Shown piece after piece: positions 1 to 11,386 of a stretch of 64,000 nucleotides of DNA (the first letter of the stretch is position 1; each line of letters begins with the position of its first letter). Source of the stretch: Ricordea florida (Eukaryota; Cnidaria; Anthozoa; Corallimorpharia; Ricordeidae); NCBI GenBank assembly GCA_949710005.1, contig OX453281.1:25446362-25510361 (forward strand). Reading direction: 5' to 3'. The translations under genes and the position numbers were made by a program. The notes below the pieces were generated by a model that worked only from the letters and a program-made list of their open reading frames with translations, did not search any database and had not been told where the DNA came from.

Positions 1-743
1 CGATTCGGTCACTCTAGTAGGAGCAGTAATTAATTGCGATAAGTTAAACGACTCGTAAAAACTGGTTAAAGATTTCGATTCTCTACAATCAGTGCTGAGA
101 AGATTACAGTTTAAGTCCCCCATTATGTACACAGGCTTGTCCAGTGATAACGCATAAATCAAAGTTGTTGTTAAATCGTTCTCCCAACAGGTTAGCGGTG
201 TATCCGGAGGTCTATAGACAGTGCAAATAATAATTGACTTTACATTCCTGACCTGTATTTTCAACCAAAGCTGATGAAAACCGGTGGTTGAAATGTCAGA
301 GATATCACCCATTAGTTCTGTACGATAGGTATTCAAGACGTATGCACAGATCCCGCCGCCAGTCTTGTTTCTTCGATCAACCCTGTAGATGTTATAACCA
401 GGCACTTCAATCTCCAAATCTGAAACAGAGGCATCTAGCCAAGATTCAGATATAGTAAACACGTCGAATTTGTTTGATAAAATAATCCCTTTAACAAGCA
501 AAAAGTGATCCCGGCATTTCAGCGAGCGAACATTAAGGTGAGCAATCTTTACGTTGTTGATGTTTCTAGTATTTACCTTCACCGAGCAGTTAGAGGAACC
601 ATTCGGACCAGGATTGAGTTCTATATCGAAGATCAGCTTGAGAAGCGGTCGAAAAGTCAATGTAGAGTTACAATACAATGCACATGCACGCTGTGTTCTT
701 CTAACCTTTGCTATCACAAGCAAGCGCTTGGTCCGCCATATTA
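1..743 (-). mobile_element. 5' part of a CR1/L2-type LINE: endonuclease domain with 2A-like motif
   Basis: The minus strand reads open from 743 to the window edge (about 248 codons). It shows the APE-type endonuclease series: HLNVRSLK near 540-517, ISESWLD near 450, the GGGICAY stretch near 360-340, TVYRPP near 220, MGDLNCN near 123-103 and LITAPTRVTE at the edge. Upstream of the domain, at 627-604, lies DIELNPGP, which fits the 2A consensus D-x-E-x-N-P-G-P. 2A-like N-termini are known in several APE-type non-LTR elements. The residue before the Asp is Phe, not the usual Gly. The reverse transcriptase half would lie beyond the left edge. The 5' end abuts a MITE at 744. Whether the element is full length cannot be judged here. 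Confidence 0.85.
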
Positions 744-1119
744 GGGACCTTAAGCAAGGACGACGTCGACGAGAACGACGACGCCAAAAAAAGAATAGGC
801 ATAATGAGCAAAAACAATGCCTCTGCACGCCCTGCACGTGCGTTTTGCATTTTGGTACATTCTGTTGCCGTTCTCTCCAAAACAACAACGTGAAATGACC
901 AAATTTAAAGTTCTGTGGAGGCCGTGAGCACACGTATAGAAATATTCGATTCATTCGGAAAACATTAACGCCGTTCATGCAAGTCAAATTCCTGGACATT
1001 TGGCACGAGTTTCACAAGGAGAATGTGTTGGAATAATTGCAATTTCATTGCAGTAATGCGAATTTATGTTTTTCGTAGTCGTTCTCGTTGGCGTCGGCGT
1101 CGTCCTTGCTTAAGGTCCC
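744..1119. repeat. 376-bp MITE with TA target duplication
   Basis: Terminal inverted repeats start GGGACCTTAAGCAAGGACGA at 744 and end with the reverse complement at 1119. TA is present on both sides (742-743 and 1120-1121), as for Tc1/mariner-type insertions. A truncated second copy lies in the right inverted-repeat arm (8988-9272). A single similar terminus (TTAGGGACTTTAAGCA) occurs near 27463. Confidence 0.75.
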
Positions 1120-1356
1120 TAATGTTGTTGATTGTCGGATGAAATAGGAATTGGACTTAAAGCTGTTCTTCTCCGGCGAAATTCCCAAAAAATCAGTGGT
1201 AGATGAAGGGCAGCTTGTAGTGCTGTGATCTGGTAATAGAGAGACATTAATTGTAGCAGTAACAAGGAAGAATATTGCCCCGATGAAGAGAGCACGTTTA
1301 GGAGTGGCCATGCTAATATGCTAATATATATATATATATATATATGTATATTTAGC

Positions 1357-1392
1357 AATTATTCCACGAAATCGAGTCGTATATGAGCTAAT

Positions 1393-1425
<33 letters not shown>

Positions 1426-1459
1426 AGCTCGTATACGACGAGATTGAGTGGAATAATTG
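1357..1459. repeat. Short foldback (hairpin) element in left arm
   Basis: CAATTATTCCAC at 1357 pairs with GTGGAATAATTG at 1448-1459. The inner arms (GTCGTATATGAGCTA...AGCCAACGAGGCGC) fold back almost completely. The mirror copy is at 8644-8746. Confidence 0.75.
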
Positions 1460-2385
1460 TTTTATTATATCTCTAAACCCTCACTTATGAGACACTGGAA
1501 TTAGTTTGTACGACAAGAATTGACTTTGTTATTGTTTTTGAACAGAACCATGTTGTTGCCGAGCCGACATATTGTAGAGCCGGTGTGTAAAAATGTTTCA
1601 AACACGAGTCCGGCTCGTTTTTAAACATCTCTTTAATGTACTTGTCAATTTTTTTTCGAGTTAGCAAATTAGTTTAAGAATTTTAAAGTGGAAAAAGTAG
1701 GCAGAAATAAAACAAAAACTCAGTTTACGGGCTTCACAGATCTTTCAAAATGGCGGCTGTTTGTAAGAGTTTCACTTTCGTTCGTAATAAACAATTTCGC
1801 AATATAATTTGCCCACTTACCGTCGAATAATTTCATCCCATACTTATTTGCTTCGGTAGTATTTCTTTGGTGTATGATTTTGAAGCTTGACTTGAATTTC
1901 TCCCAGTCTAATTCAAGAAATCATACCTCCATGATGGCCGTTTTCCGTGCCAATGGTATATGAGCTGATATACCATGAGTAGGGAACCAATCAGAGCGCG
2001 CGTTTGCTCATATACAAGGGTTGCAGATATAATAAATATATATATATGTATATATATATATTTATAAAATGTTCGAGTAATTGCGCGCGCTGTGATTGGT
2101 CAGTTCGAGTTCATTATAACTCCATAAAGCACTCTGCTTACGTCACGCGCGTGCATTATAACTCAACATATGCACGCAAGCTACGTCACGAAATAGGAAA
2201 ACGTTTGTTTCTTGCCATAAAGGGAACGGTTTTACTTTTCATTCAGCATTTAAGCCAATAAAAAGAAAGCATGTACATGTAAGGAGAATACTTATTGTGA
2301 TTAATTAAAATTCGCAATCCTTTTCTTGTTTAATATGTCTTTATGTTAATGTGGTGGTTTACATTTTATAAAAGAAATAAAAAAA

Positions 2386-2550
2386 CGCGCCCTTCGTGCA
2401 TTGTTGAGTTATATAAGCACTTGGGAATTTTTAAGAACACTCGAGAAGTGCGAGAAGCACTCGGCTGCGCCTCGTGCTTCTCTATGCACTTCTCTCGTGT
2501 TCTTAAAAATTCCCGCGTGCTTATATAACTCAACAATGCACTCGGGCGCG
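2386..2550. repeat. 165-bp foldback MITE in left arm
   Basis: Arms of about 75 bp: CGCGCCCTTCGTGCATTG at 2386 pairs with CAATGCACTCGGGCGCG ending at 2550, including the shared block GGGAATTTTTAAGAACAC and its complement. The mirror copy is at 7553-7717. Confidence 0.8.
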
Positions 2551-2565
2551 TTTTTCATTTCTATA

Positions 2566-3030
2566 GTATTCTTTGCCTTTTTCAGGTTACTATTGAAGTA
2601 TTCGAAAATTTTGTTTTCAAATACATATTAAAGACTGCAATGAGTAGAATATATCAAGTTAAAAAGCATTCTTTTCAGTTTGAAACGCGCGCCTTTTCTT
2701 CCAAACGGCTCTCCGGTGTAGGAAATCCGATTCCTGTCTGCGGTCAGTTGCAAAACATGTTAGGTCACGCAGACTCTAGTGCATACAATACATTCATCGC
2801 TCGCTAAAAGATTAGAATACTCCAAAAATCTATTGAAAATCTACATTTTTCACCGAAGTAAAGTTTTTGCATCGCGGCACGGTGTTTTGTGTATTTTCAT
2901 AAATCCAGTAGCGGTGAAACCATGTATCATCCTAACCGAAACAAGGAACACTTGTTTACTGACTGAATGTTGATATTGATTCAAAAGTGAGTAAAATTAA
3001 TTTCAAAACAACTGTTATCTGAGTAATTAC
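2566..3030. other. Spacer next to left arm, no gene seen
   Basis: AT-rich unique sequence. I looked for the next exon of the minus-strand transposase gene at 3031-3663 and saw none that continues it, so the inverted repeat or a deletion probably removed it. Confidence 0.5.
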
Positions 3031-3663
3031 CTCAGGTTGACGGTAAACTTTCCTGAAATAACAGGACTAGAATACCATCGTAGGGAATGGCCAGCAGCAC
3101 AGCTCAGACTGATGCGAACTGCATGTCCATGGCGCAAGAAAGCAAACGATTCCATGTCAAAAAGAAATCCACAGAGAGGACACTTCCCATTATAGCTTGC
3201 CATGGTGCTCAAAAGTTGCCGCGTAGCGTCGGTCGATGCGATGAAATAATCCTCATCAAGTTTACTTCTTGTATGTATATCAAAGCAACCCGTTGTATTC
3301 TCCCCATGGCACAAAATGTACGGTAAAGGGTACGATCCACACACATCGGTTTGCGAAGCAGCGTTGCACGTGAGATGGGACGAGGGAGAGAACGAGTGAG
3401 ATGTAAACAAAGAGGAATGACTTCCACTTACCATTCCGTTTTGTTCAGACCGTTCGAATGCGTCTAACAGTTGTTCCATCAAAATTACATTTCCCATCGG
3501 CGTTCGACTTGCTATCCGAAGCCCTTCCTTCACTCGCTGAATTTTACTCTTCAACTGTTCGAGTCGCTCTTCCATCCCAGGTTCGACTGCAAGCTCTAAT
3601 GTGTACCTGATTCGTGGCGCGCGGGCAACTATTTTTGGCTTTCTTGGAAGGTAAATCGGCCAT
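3031..3663 (-). pseudogene. N-terminal exon of a transposase-like protein (truncated)
   Basis: The minus-strand exon encodes an Arg/Lys-rich start, a short coiled-coil-like helix (MEERLEQLKSKIQRVKEG), and a Cys/His module, CPLCG...RHGH...C..GHSLRW.SSP, near the exon end. This module resembles the N-terminus of a DDE-type transposase-like family that I recall as abundant in corals. The exon ends at a good donor (CTGAG|GTAATT, exon end 3031). The ATG at 3663 (MADLPSKK) is in a different frame from the rest, so a 1-nt shift near 3645 is likely. The next in-frame ATG is at 3575. No catalytic exon follows before the repeat arm. I infer a dead fragment. Confidence 0.55.
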
Positions 3664-3668
3664 GACAA

Positions 3669-4697
3669 AATAAAAAGATAGCGTAATGTTAGAAAACGAT
3701 TTCTATGTGATTAGAACACGCGACAACAGCTCGATTCAAGGAGGAAGACGAGATATGTCGCAAGGTAAGGCAGTGACATAGCTCGCGTTCCGCCATGAAT
3801 CGTGCAATTTCTGGTTTATTACATCACGAAGAGCCACCTTTCGAGCATGTCAAAAACCTTTGGACCACAAGTCAATAACATCGAAGGCTCAAGAAGTTGA
3901 ATGAAGCAGAGAGGAGTCTGTGGACCAAAGCGACCATCTTCATCTTCATCTTCGCGATTGGCGGAACCGTTAGGTGCGCGAAATTCAAATGTTCGACAAA
4001 GAAATTTCAGACTTACGATAAAAGAGAGCCGGGAATTATTTATTGCTCATTTACATGAAGAAATGTGATCATTTCTAGATGAAAAAAAGTGAAGAAAGAC
4101 AAGACCCAATGCCTCGTAATACAAAGTGCTTTTTTCCCTTCCTCTTCGACCAGTCAGCCATCTTGGATAAGTTGTAGAAACAGTGATTGCGTGACACGAA
4201 GGGGGAGGAGCTATCCCTTTTATAGTCAGGGTCCTTGTTTAACGGGGTGACCGTAAGGCGGGGTTCCACTGTAGTTAGTAATACCTAAGCTATATTAGAT
4301 GCTTCGGTAATGCAATTGGCTTTCGCCTCAAAGTTGCTGGTTCTCAGAAGTTTTTGTTTATATTTGTTGTAAATTAACAGCTTCAGAACGAACCATTTAC
4401 CCATTTGTCTATCACTTCTACGACATCATATCTTCCCATTTTCTTCAGTTTCTGAACAAGATCATTCAGGGTTCCTGAGTTTTCTTTAGCAGCGAACGTT
4501 TGCATGAGGAGACTGTAAGTCTTATACCCCATTCACACCAAAGCTTAAACATGTTTAAAACTTGTTTTGATAAACAGATTTAATAAAACTAGCCGTTCAC
4601 ACTGCGGGTGCGTTTAATAAAACACGTCTAAAACCGTGTTTAACAAACCGACCCCGCGAGGTAGTTTAACAATCGTGTTTAATAAAACACATTCAAA
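3669..4697. other. Non-coding spacer, degraded repeats
   Basis: No convincing gene. ATGTCGCAAG|GTAAGG at 3752 is an isolated start-plus-donor of unclear meaning. At 4560-4690 the motif GTTTAATAAAAC recurs several times just before the Myb/SANT-like start codon and could be part of a promoter or an old AT-rich element. Confidence 0.4.
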
Positions 4698-5041
4698 ATG
4701 GCGGCAGAAACCAAAACTCGCGGAAGAGTTTGGGAGCACAAAGAAACCCTCCTGTTACTTGAAAAATGGGGAGACGAGAATATCCAGCTCCAGCTCAACT
4801 CATGTACAAGAAAAAAGCCTATATGGCTAGAAATTGCGACATATCTGCGAGCTGCAGGCTATGAAAACAGAGACGACGGAGGCTGTAAGACACGAATTCA
4901 TACTTTAACAAGCGCCTATAGAAGCTACAAAGACGAATGCGCCAGGACGGGAAATGCCACACCAAAGAAGAAGCCGGCTTTCTTTGACGAAGTGGACGAG
5001 CTGTTGTCGGACAAGCCATGTACCAAACCAAAAATAATTAT
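4698..5041 (+). pseudogene. Myb/SANT-like DNA-binding protein, first part
   Basis: Starts at ATG 4698 within AAAATGGCGG. The first about 100 residues fit a Myb/SANT-like (trihelix-type) domain: RVWEHKETLLLLEKWGDE (helix 1 with Trp), KKPIWLEIATYLRAAGY (helix 2 with Trp), CKTRIHTLTSAYRSYKDE (recognition helix), then PAFFDEVDELLSDKP, the usual closing motif. Such proteins bind DNA; many are encoded by, or derived from, PIF/Harbinger-type elements. The frame runs into a foreign insertion at 5042 and soon stops. The acidic continuation of the reading frame reappears at about 6984, so the exon was split. Confidence 0.7.
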
Positions 5042-6964
5042 AGCGGGGCTCCCGCGCGTGGAGCAGAGCCCCATGCATACTCATGGTTGTCACGTGACTG
5101 ACCGAGCGTACGTACGTACGTACGCGTCTACAGATTGTACGGGTAGGGTAGGGGAGACTATCAAAAGGAAGGGAGGGGTATCTCAGGCTTAATATGGTCA
5201 ATTGACAGCTGTCAAAACGGGATAGCCACTGACCGGCATCACGTGACCATATTGTGGGCTCATGTGTCAACTCATCGAGGTGACGTGATTTATTTGGAAG
5301 CTGTTCTGGTAGCCCGCATATTTTGGCGGGAAATTGCGTTGACGACTGAAAAAGAAATTTTCAGTTCATTGTCTTTTTGAGACACAATATTACTACTCTA
5401 CACTGTTAAAGTTTTACTAAAGGATAAACGAAACAATTTCTATTGCTATGTCAACAAACAATAGCAGAGAAAATATAATTTGCAGAACACAGGGTTCAGG
5501 TGAAGAGCAACGGGAAAGAGAGCAAGAATTAACTGAGGAAGAATGAGCGAAGTAGATCGCCAAAGAAGGCGCGCTCGGGAAAGAGAAAGGAGACGAAATT
5601 ATAGCGAAGAACGCCGACAAGCAGAAAGAGTCCGGGCTCGAGAAAATAGACAAGATGTTAACGAAGAACGCCGAGAAGCGGAAAGATTCCGTGCTGTGGA
5701 AAACAGACAAAATTGTAGCGAAAAATGCCGAGAAGCGGAAAGACTTCGTGCTGTGGAAAACAGACAAAATTTTAGCGAAGAAAGCCGAGAAGCGGAAAGA
5801 CTCCGTGCTGTGGAAAACAGACAAAATTGTAGCGAAGAAAGCCGAGAAGCGGAAAGACTCCGTGCTGTGGAAAACAGACAAAATTGTAGCGAAGAAAGCC
5901 GAGAAGTGGAAAGACTCCGTGCTATGGACCACAAATTTGCATAAGTTTTGTCTGCAAAATATTTGCTCACTGATGCGTGACTCAGCACTCGCACTTTCCA
6001 CTTTCCCTTAAACTTGACACTTGACTTGGAAAACCGACTTCTAAACAAACCTTCTTCAGAAAAATGATCTTCTGAATGCACTACTTTTGAATGAGAAGCA
6101 AACTGATGAAAGATTTCAAATTTTTATGTCCTTTAATCATATAAACATCTCCCCTGTCGACGGCTAAGAAATACTCCCGCGGGAATTTTCTCTTGGCGGC
6201 AAATTGCAGAATGTAGCGCTTTCACTGGCAGCTTTTCGCATTGTCGACGTTGTCATTTAGTGTGTCGATTGAGAACTTTGGTTTCAACGCCGTTGTTTTC
6301 GTAAAAAATGTTCTTCTAAATTGTAAAATGTCTCAAATGTATGTTAGTCATTCACGTTTTGCGTTGGACCAGCTCTACTTATAGTTCACACTTTTACGGT
6401 TATTTATTTCTTTTGTAAAGTAACTACAGCTGATTGTAGTGAATAAATGAGGGCAGTAATTTTTTAAACTTACAATGTAATTAAGAAAAGAATAATTAAT
6501 AATTATTTTTAAATTCTCGTGAAAAATGTTTTTCGGGCTGGTAGATGTTGGTTACAGCTTGCCCGAAGGGCAATCTGTAAAATTAATTTTCTTTGCACCC
6601 TGCTTGGAGTAAACATTTATTTTACCGAGGTGTTCGTTTTAACACGAAAATGACAAGAGTTGTGTCCTGCATTTCCCAGTAGCGTGTACAAATCTTTTAA
6701 ATACATTTACGCAAATAGAATGGTTAATTTCATCAGGAATAGAATACAGTACATTGATAATTTGTGTTTTTTGTAGAATATACTCCATGACTTTGTAGGT
6801 ACAAAGACCGTACTTATGGCAGACGAAAGTTTAGACAAAAATCATAGCAAGTTAACCGACCTCGACACTTAACTATAATTAAAAACGTTTGTGAATTCCT
6901 TGGCAATATTTTAGAATGCTTTTACAGTTTAAAGTGAAATGAAAGTACTAACGGGAGCCCCGCT
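5042..6964. mobile_element. 1.9-kb TIR element inserted in the Myb/SANT-like exon
   Basis: Ends are 13-bp perfect inverted repeats: AGCGGGGCTCCCG (5042-5054) and CGGGAGCCCCGCT (6952-6964). The coding sequence on either side belongs to one gene. I could not define a target duplication. It carries one repetitive open frame (5543-5944), an (ACGT)n run near 5105-5125, and otherwise AT-rich non-coding sequence. Confidence 0.6.
5543..5944 (+). CDS. Charged repeat protein, 20-residue repeats
   Basis: ATG at 5543, 133 codons. After a basic start (MSEVDRQRRRARERERRRNY) there are about six 20-residue repeats of the form SEESREAERLRAVENRQN, encoded by a 60-bp tandem repeat. Composition is Arg/Glu-rich and predicted helical. 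Similar charged repeats occur at the N-terminus of some transposon proteins, but nothing catalytic follows here. The last repeat breaks down and the frame stops at 5944. Because the period is a multiple of three, all frames of the repeat stay open, so openness alone is weak evidence. I do not assign a function. Confidence 0.4.
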   Translation: MSEVDRQRRRARERERRRNYSEERRQAERVRARENRQDVNEERREAERFRAVENRQNCSEKCREAERLRAVENRQNFSEESREAERLRAVENRQNCSEESREAERLRAVENRQNCSEESREVERLRAMDHKFA

Positions 6965-6983
6965 TTTAGGCTTGGCTAAATCT

Positions 6984-7137
6984 ATATATTAAAGTCCGCA
7001 ACAATTTCCATCGATGGCGAAGATGAAGATGAAAAAACAAGAGCAGAAAACGTTGAACCGAACGTAAACAACCCTTGCTGCAGCAAAGAAAAGTCGGAAA
7101 ACCTTGACAAAGCTCTCGATTGTGTGACAGCCGTAAC
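6984..7137 (+). pseudogene. Continuation of the split Myb/SANT-like gene
   Basis: In one frame the sequence reads SATISIDGEDEDEKTRAEN...NNPCCSKEKSENLDKALDC and ends at a splice-donor-like ACAG|GTACTAG near 7137. The acidic linker followed by a short helix is what usually follows a Myb/SANT-like domain in such proteins. I take it as the 3' part of the exon that begins at 4698. No later exon was recognised before the TA tract. Confidence 0.5.
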
Positions 7138-7404
7138 AGGTACTAGTAAGAGTTATAAAATGCTTTCAGATTGGACGGCCAGACAATAGAATTGTTTCCA
7201 ACAGCAACATATGACGTCGTCTGTGAAAGTTTTGTTCAGTCATGCCGTATTTGAGAGTTTTTGATATGCATACAAGCGGATACAAGACAGGTGTATTCGT
7301 ATTACAGTGTAGTATTGAGATAACTATACCATAAGTCTTTAACTTAGAATGACATCTTTTATTTCTCTCTTAGCTATATTGTTATTGTTAGCTATATTGT
7401 TTAA

Positions 7405-7537
<133 letters not shown>

Positions 7538-8677
7538 TATAGAAATAAAAAACGCGCCCGAGTGCATTGTTGAGTTATATAAGCACGCGGGAATTTTTAA
7601 GAACACGAGAGAAGTGCATAGAGAAGCACGAGGCGCAGCCGAGTGCTTCTCGCACTTCTCGAGTGTTCTTAAAAATTCCCAAGTGCTTATATAACTCAAC
7701 AATGCACGAAGGGCGCGTTTTTTTATTTCTTTTATAAAATGTAAACCACCACATTAACATAAAGACATATTAAACAAGAAAAGGATTGCGAATTTTAATT
7801 AATCACAATAAGTATTCTCCTTACATGTACATGCTTTCTTTTTATTGGCTTAAATGCTGAATGAAAAGTAAAACCGTTCCCTTTATGGCAAGAAACAAAC
7901 GTTTTCCTATTTCGTGACGTAGCTTGCGTGCATATGTTGAGTTATAATGCACGCGCGTGACGTAAGCAGAGTGCTTTATGGAGTTATAATGAACTCGAAC
8001 TGACCAATCACAGCGCGCGCAATTACTCGAACATTTTATAAATATATATATATACATATATATATATTTATTATATCTGCAACCCTTGTATATGAGCAAA
8101 CGCGCGCTCTGATTGGTTCCCTACTCATGGTATATCAGCTCATATACCATTGGCACGGAAAACGGCCATCATGGAGGTATGATTTCTTGAATTAGACTGG
8201 GAGAAATTCAAGTCAAGCTTCAAAATCATACACCAAAGAAATACTACCGAAGCAAATAAGTATGGGATGAAATTATTCGACGGTAAGTGGGCAAATTATA
8301 TTGCGAAATTGTTTATTACGAACGAAAGTGAAACTCTTACAAACAGCCGCCATTTTGAAAGATCTGTGAAGCCCGTAAACTGAGTTTTTGTTTTATTTCT
8401 GCCTACTTTTTCCACTTTAAAATTCTTAAACTAATTTGCTAACTCGAAAAAAAATTGACAAGTACATTAAAGAGATGTTTAAAAACGAGCCGGACTCGTG
8501 TTTGAAACATTTTTACACACCGGCTCTACAATATGTCGGCTCGGCAACAACATGGTTCTGTTCAAAAACAATAACAAAGTCAATTCTTGTCGTACAAACT
8601 AATTCCAGTGTCTCATAAGTGAGGGTTTAGAGATATAATAAAACAATTATTCCACTCAATCTCGTCGTATACGAGCT

Positions 8678-8710
<33 letters not shown>

Positions 8711-8751
8711 ATTAGCTCATATACGACTCGATTTCGTGGAATAATTGCTAA

Positions 8752-8782
<31 letters not shown>

Positions 8783-9272
8783 TTAGCATATTAGCATGGC
8801 CACTCCTAAACGTGCTCTCTTCATCGGGGCAATATTCTTCCTTGTTACTGCTACAATTAATGTCTCTCTATTACCAGATCACAGCACTACAAGCTGCCCT
8901 TCATCTACCACTGATTTTTTGGGAATTTCGCCGGAGAAGAACAGCTTTAAGTCCAATTCCTATTTCATCCGACAATCAACAACATTAGGGACCTTAAGCA
9001 AGGACGACGCCGACGCCAACGAGAACGACTACGAAAAACATAAATTCGCATTACTGCAATGAAATTGCAATTATTCCAACACATTCTCCTTGTGAAACTC
9101 GTGCCAAATGTCCAGGAATTTGACTTGCATGAACGGCGTTAATGTTTTCCGAATGAATCGAATATTTCTATACGTGTGCTCACGGCCTCCACAGAACTTT
9201 AAATTTGGTCATTTCACGTTGTTGTTTTGGAGAGAACGGCAACAGAATGTACCAAAATGCAAAACGCACGTG
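7538..9272 (-). repeat. Right arm of the 1.73-kb inverted repeat
   Basis: Reverse complement of 835-2565, nearly identical. It contains mirror copies of the hairpins (7553-7717 and 8644-8746) and a 285-bp truncated copy (8988-9272) of the MITE that is complete at 744-1119. It stops exactly where another foldback starts (9273). Confidence 0.9.
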
Positions 9273-9625
9273 TTCTCGACAAGCCAGGTACTTTGCTCCA
9301 TGGTCCCCTGGGAAGGTTTTTATCCAGGCCGCCGACGGAGCATTGTTGTGACAATCCCATCAAAGCAACGACTGGACGTGTTTACAAATGTTGAAAAAAA
9401 GTGCTTCGTTTAAAAGTCAAAGAGGCAGCATTGAATTAAGGATCGAGAAAGACGGGGAGAATTCAAGTCGATACCACATCGATACCGTCTATTTCAGATC
9501 TTCAAAAGATCTTAACATAAACTAGATGAGCTCTGTTGATGTATCTCAAAATAAGTATCTCACATTTGTAAACACGTCTAGTCTTCCCAGGGGACCGTGG
9601 AGCAAAGGCTTGTCGAGAACTGAAC
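9273..9625. repeat. Imperfect foldback abutting the right arm
   Basis: GTTCTCGACAAGCC at 9272 onward with GGTCCCCTGGGAAG pairs with CTTCCCAGGGGACC...GGCTTGTCGAGAAC at 9582-9622. A second stretch (GGACGTGTTTACAAATGT near 9373) pairs with ACATTTGTAAACACGTCT near 9565. The left arm carries about 55 extra bases. Confidence 0.65.
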
Positions 9626-11380
9626 CTGATCATCATTGTCATCTTGAAGGGGGAGGTCATGTTTTTCCTTCTGAGCAAGTGGGTGGATTCATAAAAAGAT
9701 TCTTGTGATTTGAGGGATCTAAAAATATTGCATTGTCTAAAAAACATCCTCTGCCCCAACCCCCTGTAGTATACATAATAATGCATCCTTACGTGATCCC
9801 ACAGTTGCGACCTCGCCAAACAAAAGACATATTTTGCCAGCCAATTTGATGTCTATTACATGCTTTCCCGCCAAACAATTTTCGGAAAACAATTTTCCCA
9901 GTATGGCCAGGGTATTGGTATGACTTCTGCGCTCGCCAACATCTTCCCAATAGTTGTCTGTGCCTCCCAATAGTTGTCTGTGCAGATGGTCATGTCAGCA
10001 AGCTGAGTTGGCAAAAATCCTCGAATTCCAGCTCTTGCGATGATAAGTTCGGTTTTCGTAATATCACATTTTGACAAGTGGCAGCTAGCAAGATGCGCGG
10101 AAACATCTGATTTGCGCTCGTGCAGTAAACAGGTAAAACATGGCTCTCCTCGCCCCCACTAGACCCGCATGGAGTATGTAAAATTTCACGTAAAGAACAA
10201 GTGGAAGGAGAAATACTAATTTCCGCATTTCTTCATTACCGACTGAGAGCCAGGTCTGCGCATCACGACAATTCGGAGAAAAATGAACTTTTCAAAGTCG
10301 TTTTCATGTAATTCAATTACGGCCAAAGAAACAGTTTTGTACTCCCACTAAAAAGAGGCAGAAGAATTAATTCTCCTTTACTCCAAGAAAAGGCTCTTCA
10401 TCGGGCACCAAATGGAGTTGTTTTAATATGAGAAAAGACAATTATTTATTTAAAAGAAAGCAGTATGATTTATTTGAAGACCGAGTTGCGGCAATGTTGT
10501 AATTGAATTGGAATGCAAAATGAAATTGACAGGATTGAGCAGAAAAACAGAATGCAGTGCATTGGGCGAAAAGGGGAAATTTTTCAAAGAACGTTCACCT
10601 AGAGTCTTAGCGCAATTTTTTCGGGTAAAAATTAATACAATTTCCTGGAAATGAACCGCAAAAAGGTTTTTTCATGAGGAACAAACACACATCGGGTTTT
10701 CAGTCAATTTGCATATTTGTGATGCGGATCGGATATCGGTCGTTGGTTTCATAGCATTTTTACGGACATTTGCATCTGTTGTAAACAACGGCAAAAACTA
10801 CCGAAAATGTTTATTTGCAACTAATGAGGCAGACTGTTGATGTTAACTTAAGTTCCAAAGCGTTTTTAGTCGGTCGTACCGCCGAAATGTAAGCGTACAT
10901 CACAATGGCGCAGATTTGGTAATTTAGCACAATTTCCCACAACGCAGGGCGTAGAGTGCCCACAGATTTTATTCTGTAAGTCACTAGTCTGGCCTTAGTA
11001 CTTTCGTGTCATGATTCAGTTTACCTTAACTTAGGTGCCACATTGGAGAAAATACTACTCAACTGAAGGTATGTCACGTTTCGCTTATTTTGTATTGTGA
11101 CAGAGGTTATCTTCACAGCCTTTTTGTTCGGTCAAACTTGTTCCAAGTTTTTCTGTACTACATGTTAAGTATTAAGGAGAGATTAAACTTGAATATGTGA
11201 AAAATTCAGCTTGTTTCGTGAAAAAGTTATAATTTGGCAGCTCCCTAAGTTTAGGGCTAAATCTGAGAATGTCGGCAGGCAAATCGGGCAACACTGAGGT
11301 TGTCTCAGAAACCGCCTCGCAAAAAATGAAATAAATCGAATTGATCCAAACAAATGTGATGTTTGTACATGGGACATAAT
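9626..11380. other. Gene-poor stretch
   Basis: No exon or element recognised. A small tandem duplication (CCCAATAGTTGTCTGTGC twice) lies near 9945-9985. Confidence 0.5.
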
Positions 11381-11386
11381 GGCTGA

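Larger units (their letters stand above)
835..2565 (+). repeat. Left arm of a 1.73-kb inverted repeat
   Basis: This arm is repeated in reverse orientation at 7538-9272. Paired coordinates sum to 10107 outside and 10103 inside one TA-microsatellite, so the arms differ mainly by 4 bp of TA repeat. Four open frames translate identically in both arms. The arm holds part of the MITE at 744-1119, a short minus-strand frame at 1311-1120 starting MATPKRALF with a hydrophobic segment, a TA run at 1324-1344 and two further hairpins. The outer boundary falls inside the MITE, so the arm end is not a clean transposon terminus. Confidence 0.9.

Noticed and set aside
2004-2261. 85-codon frame present in both inverted-repeat arms
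   Set aside because: It runs across a TA tract and hairpin DNA with no domain; identity between arms reflects the duplication, not selection.
5417-6081. Long minus-strand frames opposite the 60-bp repeat
   Set aside because: A repeat whose period is a multiple of three keeps all frames open; the plus frame with the basic N-terminus is the better candidate.
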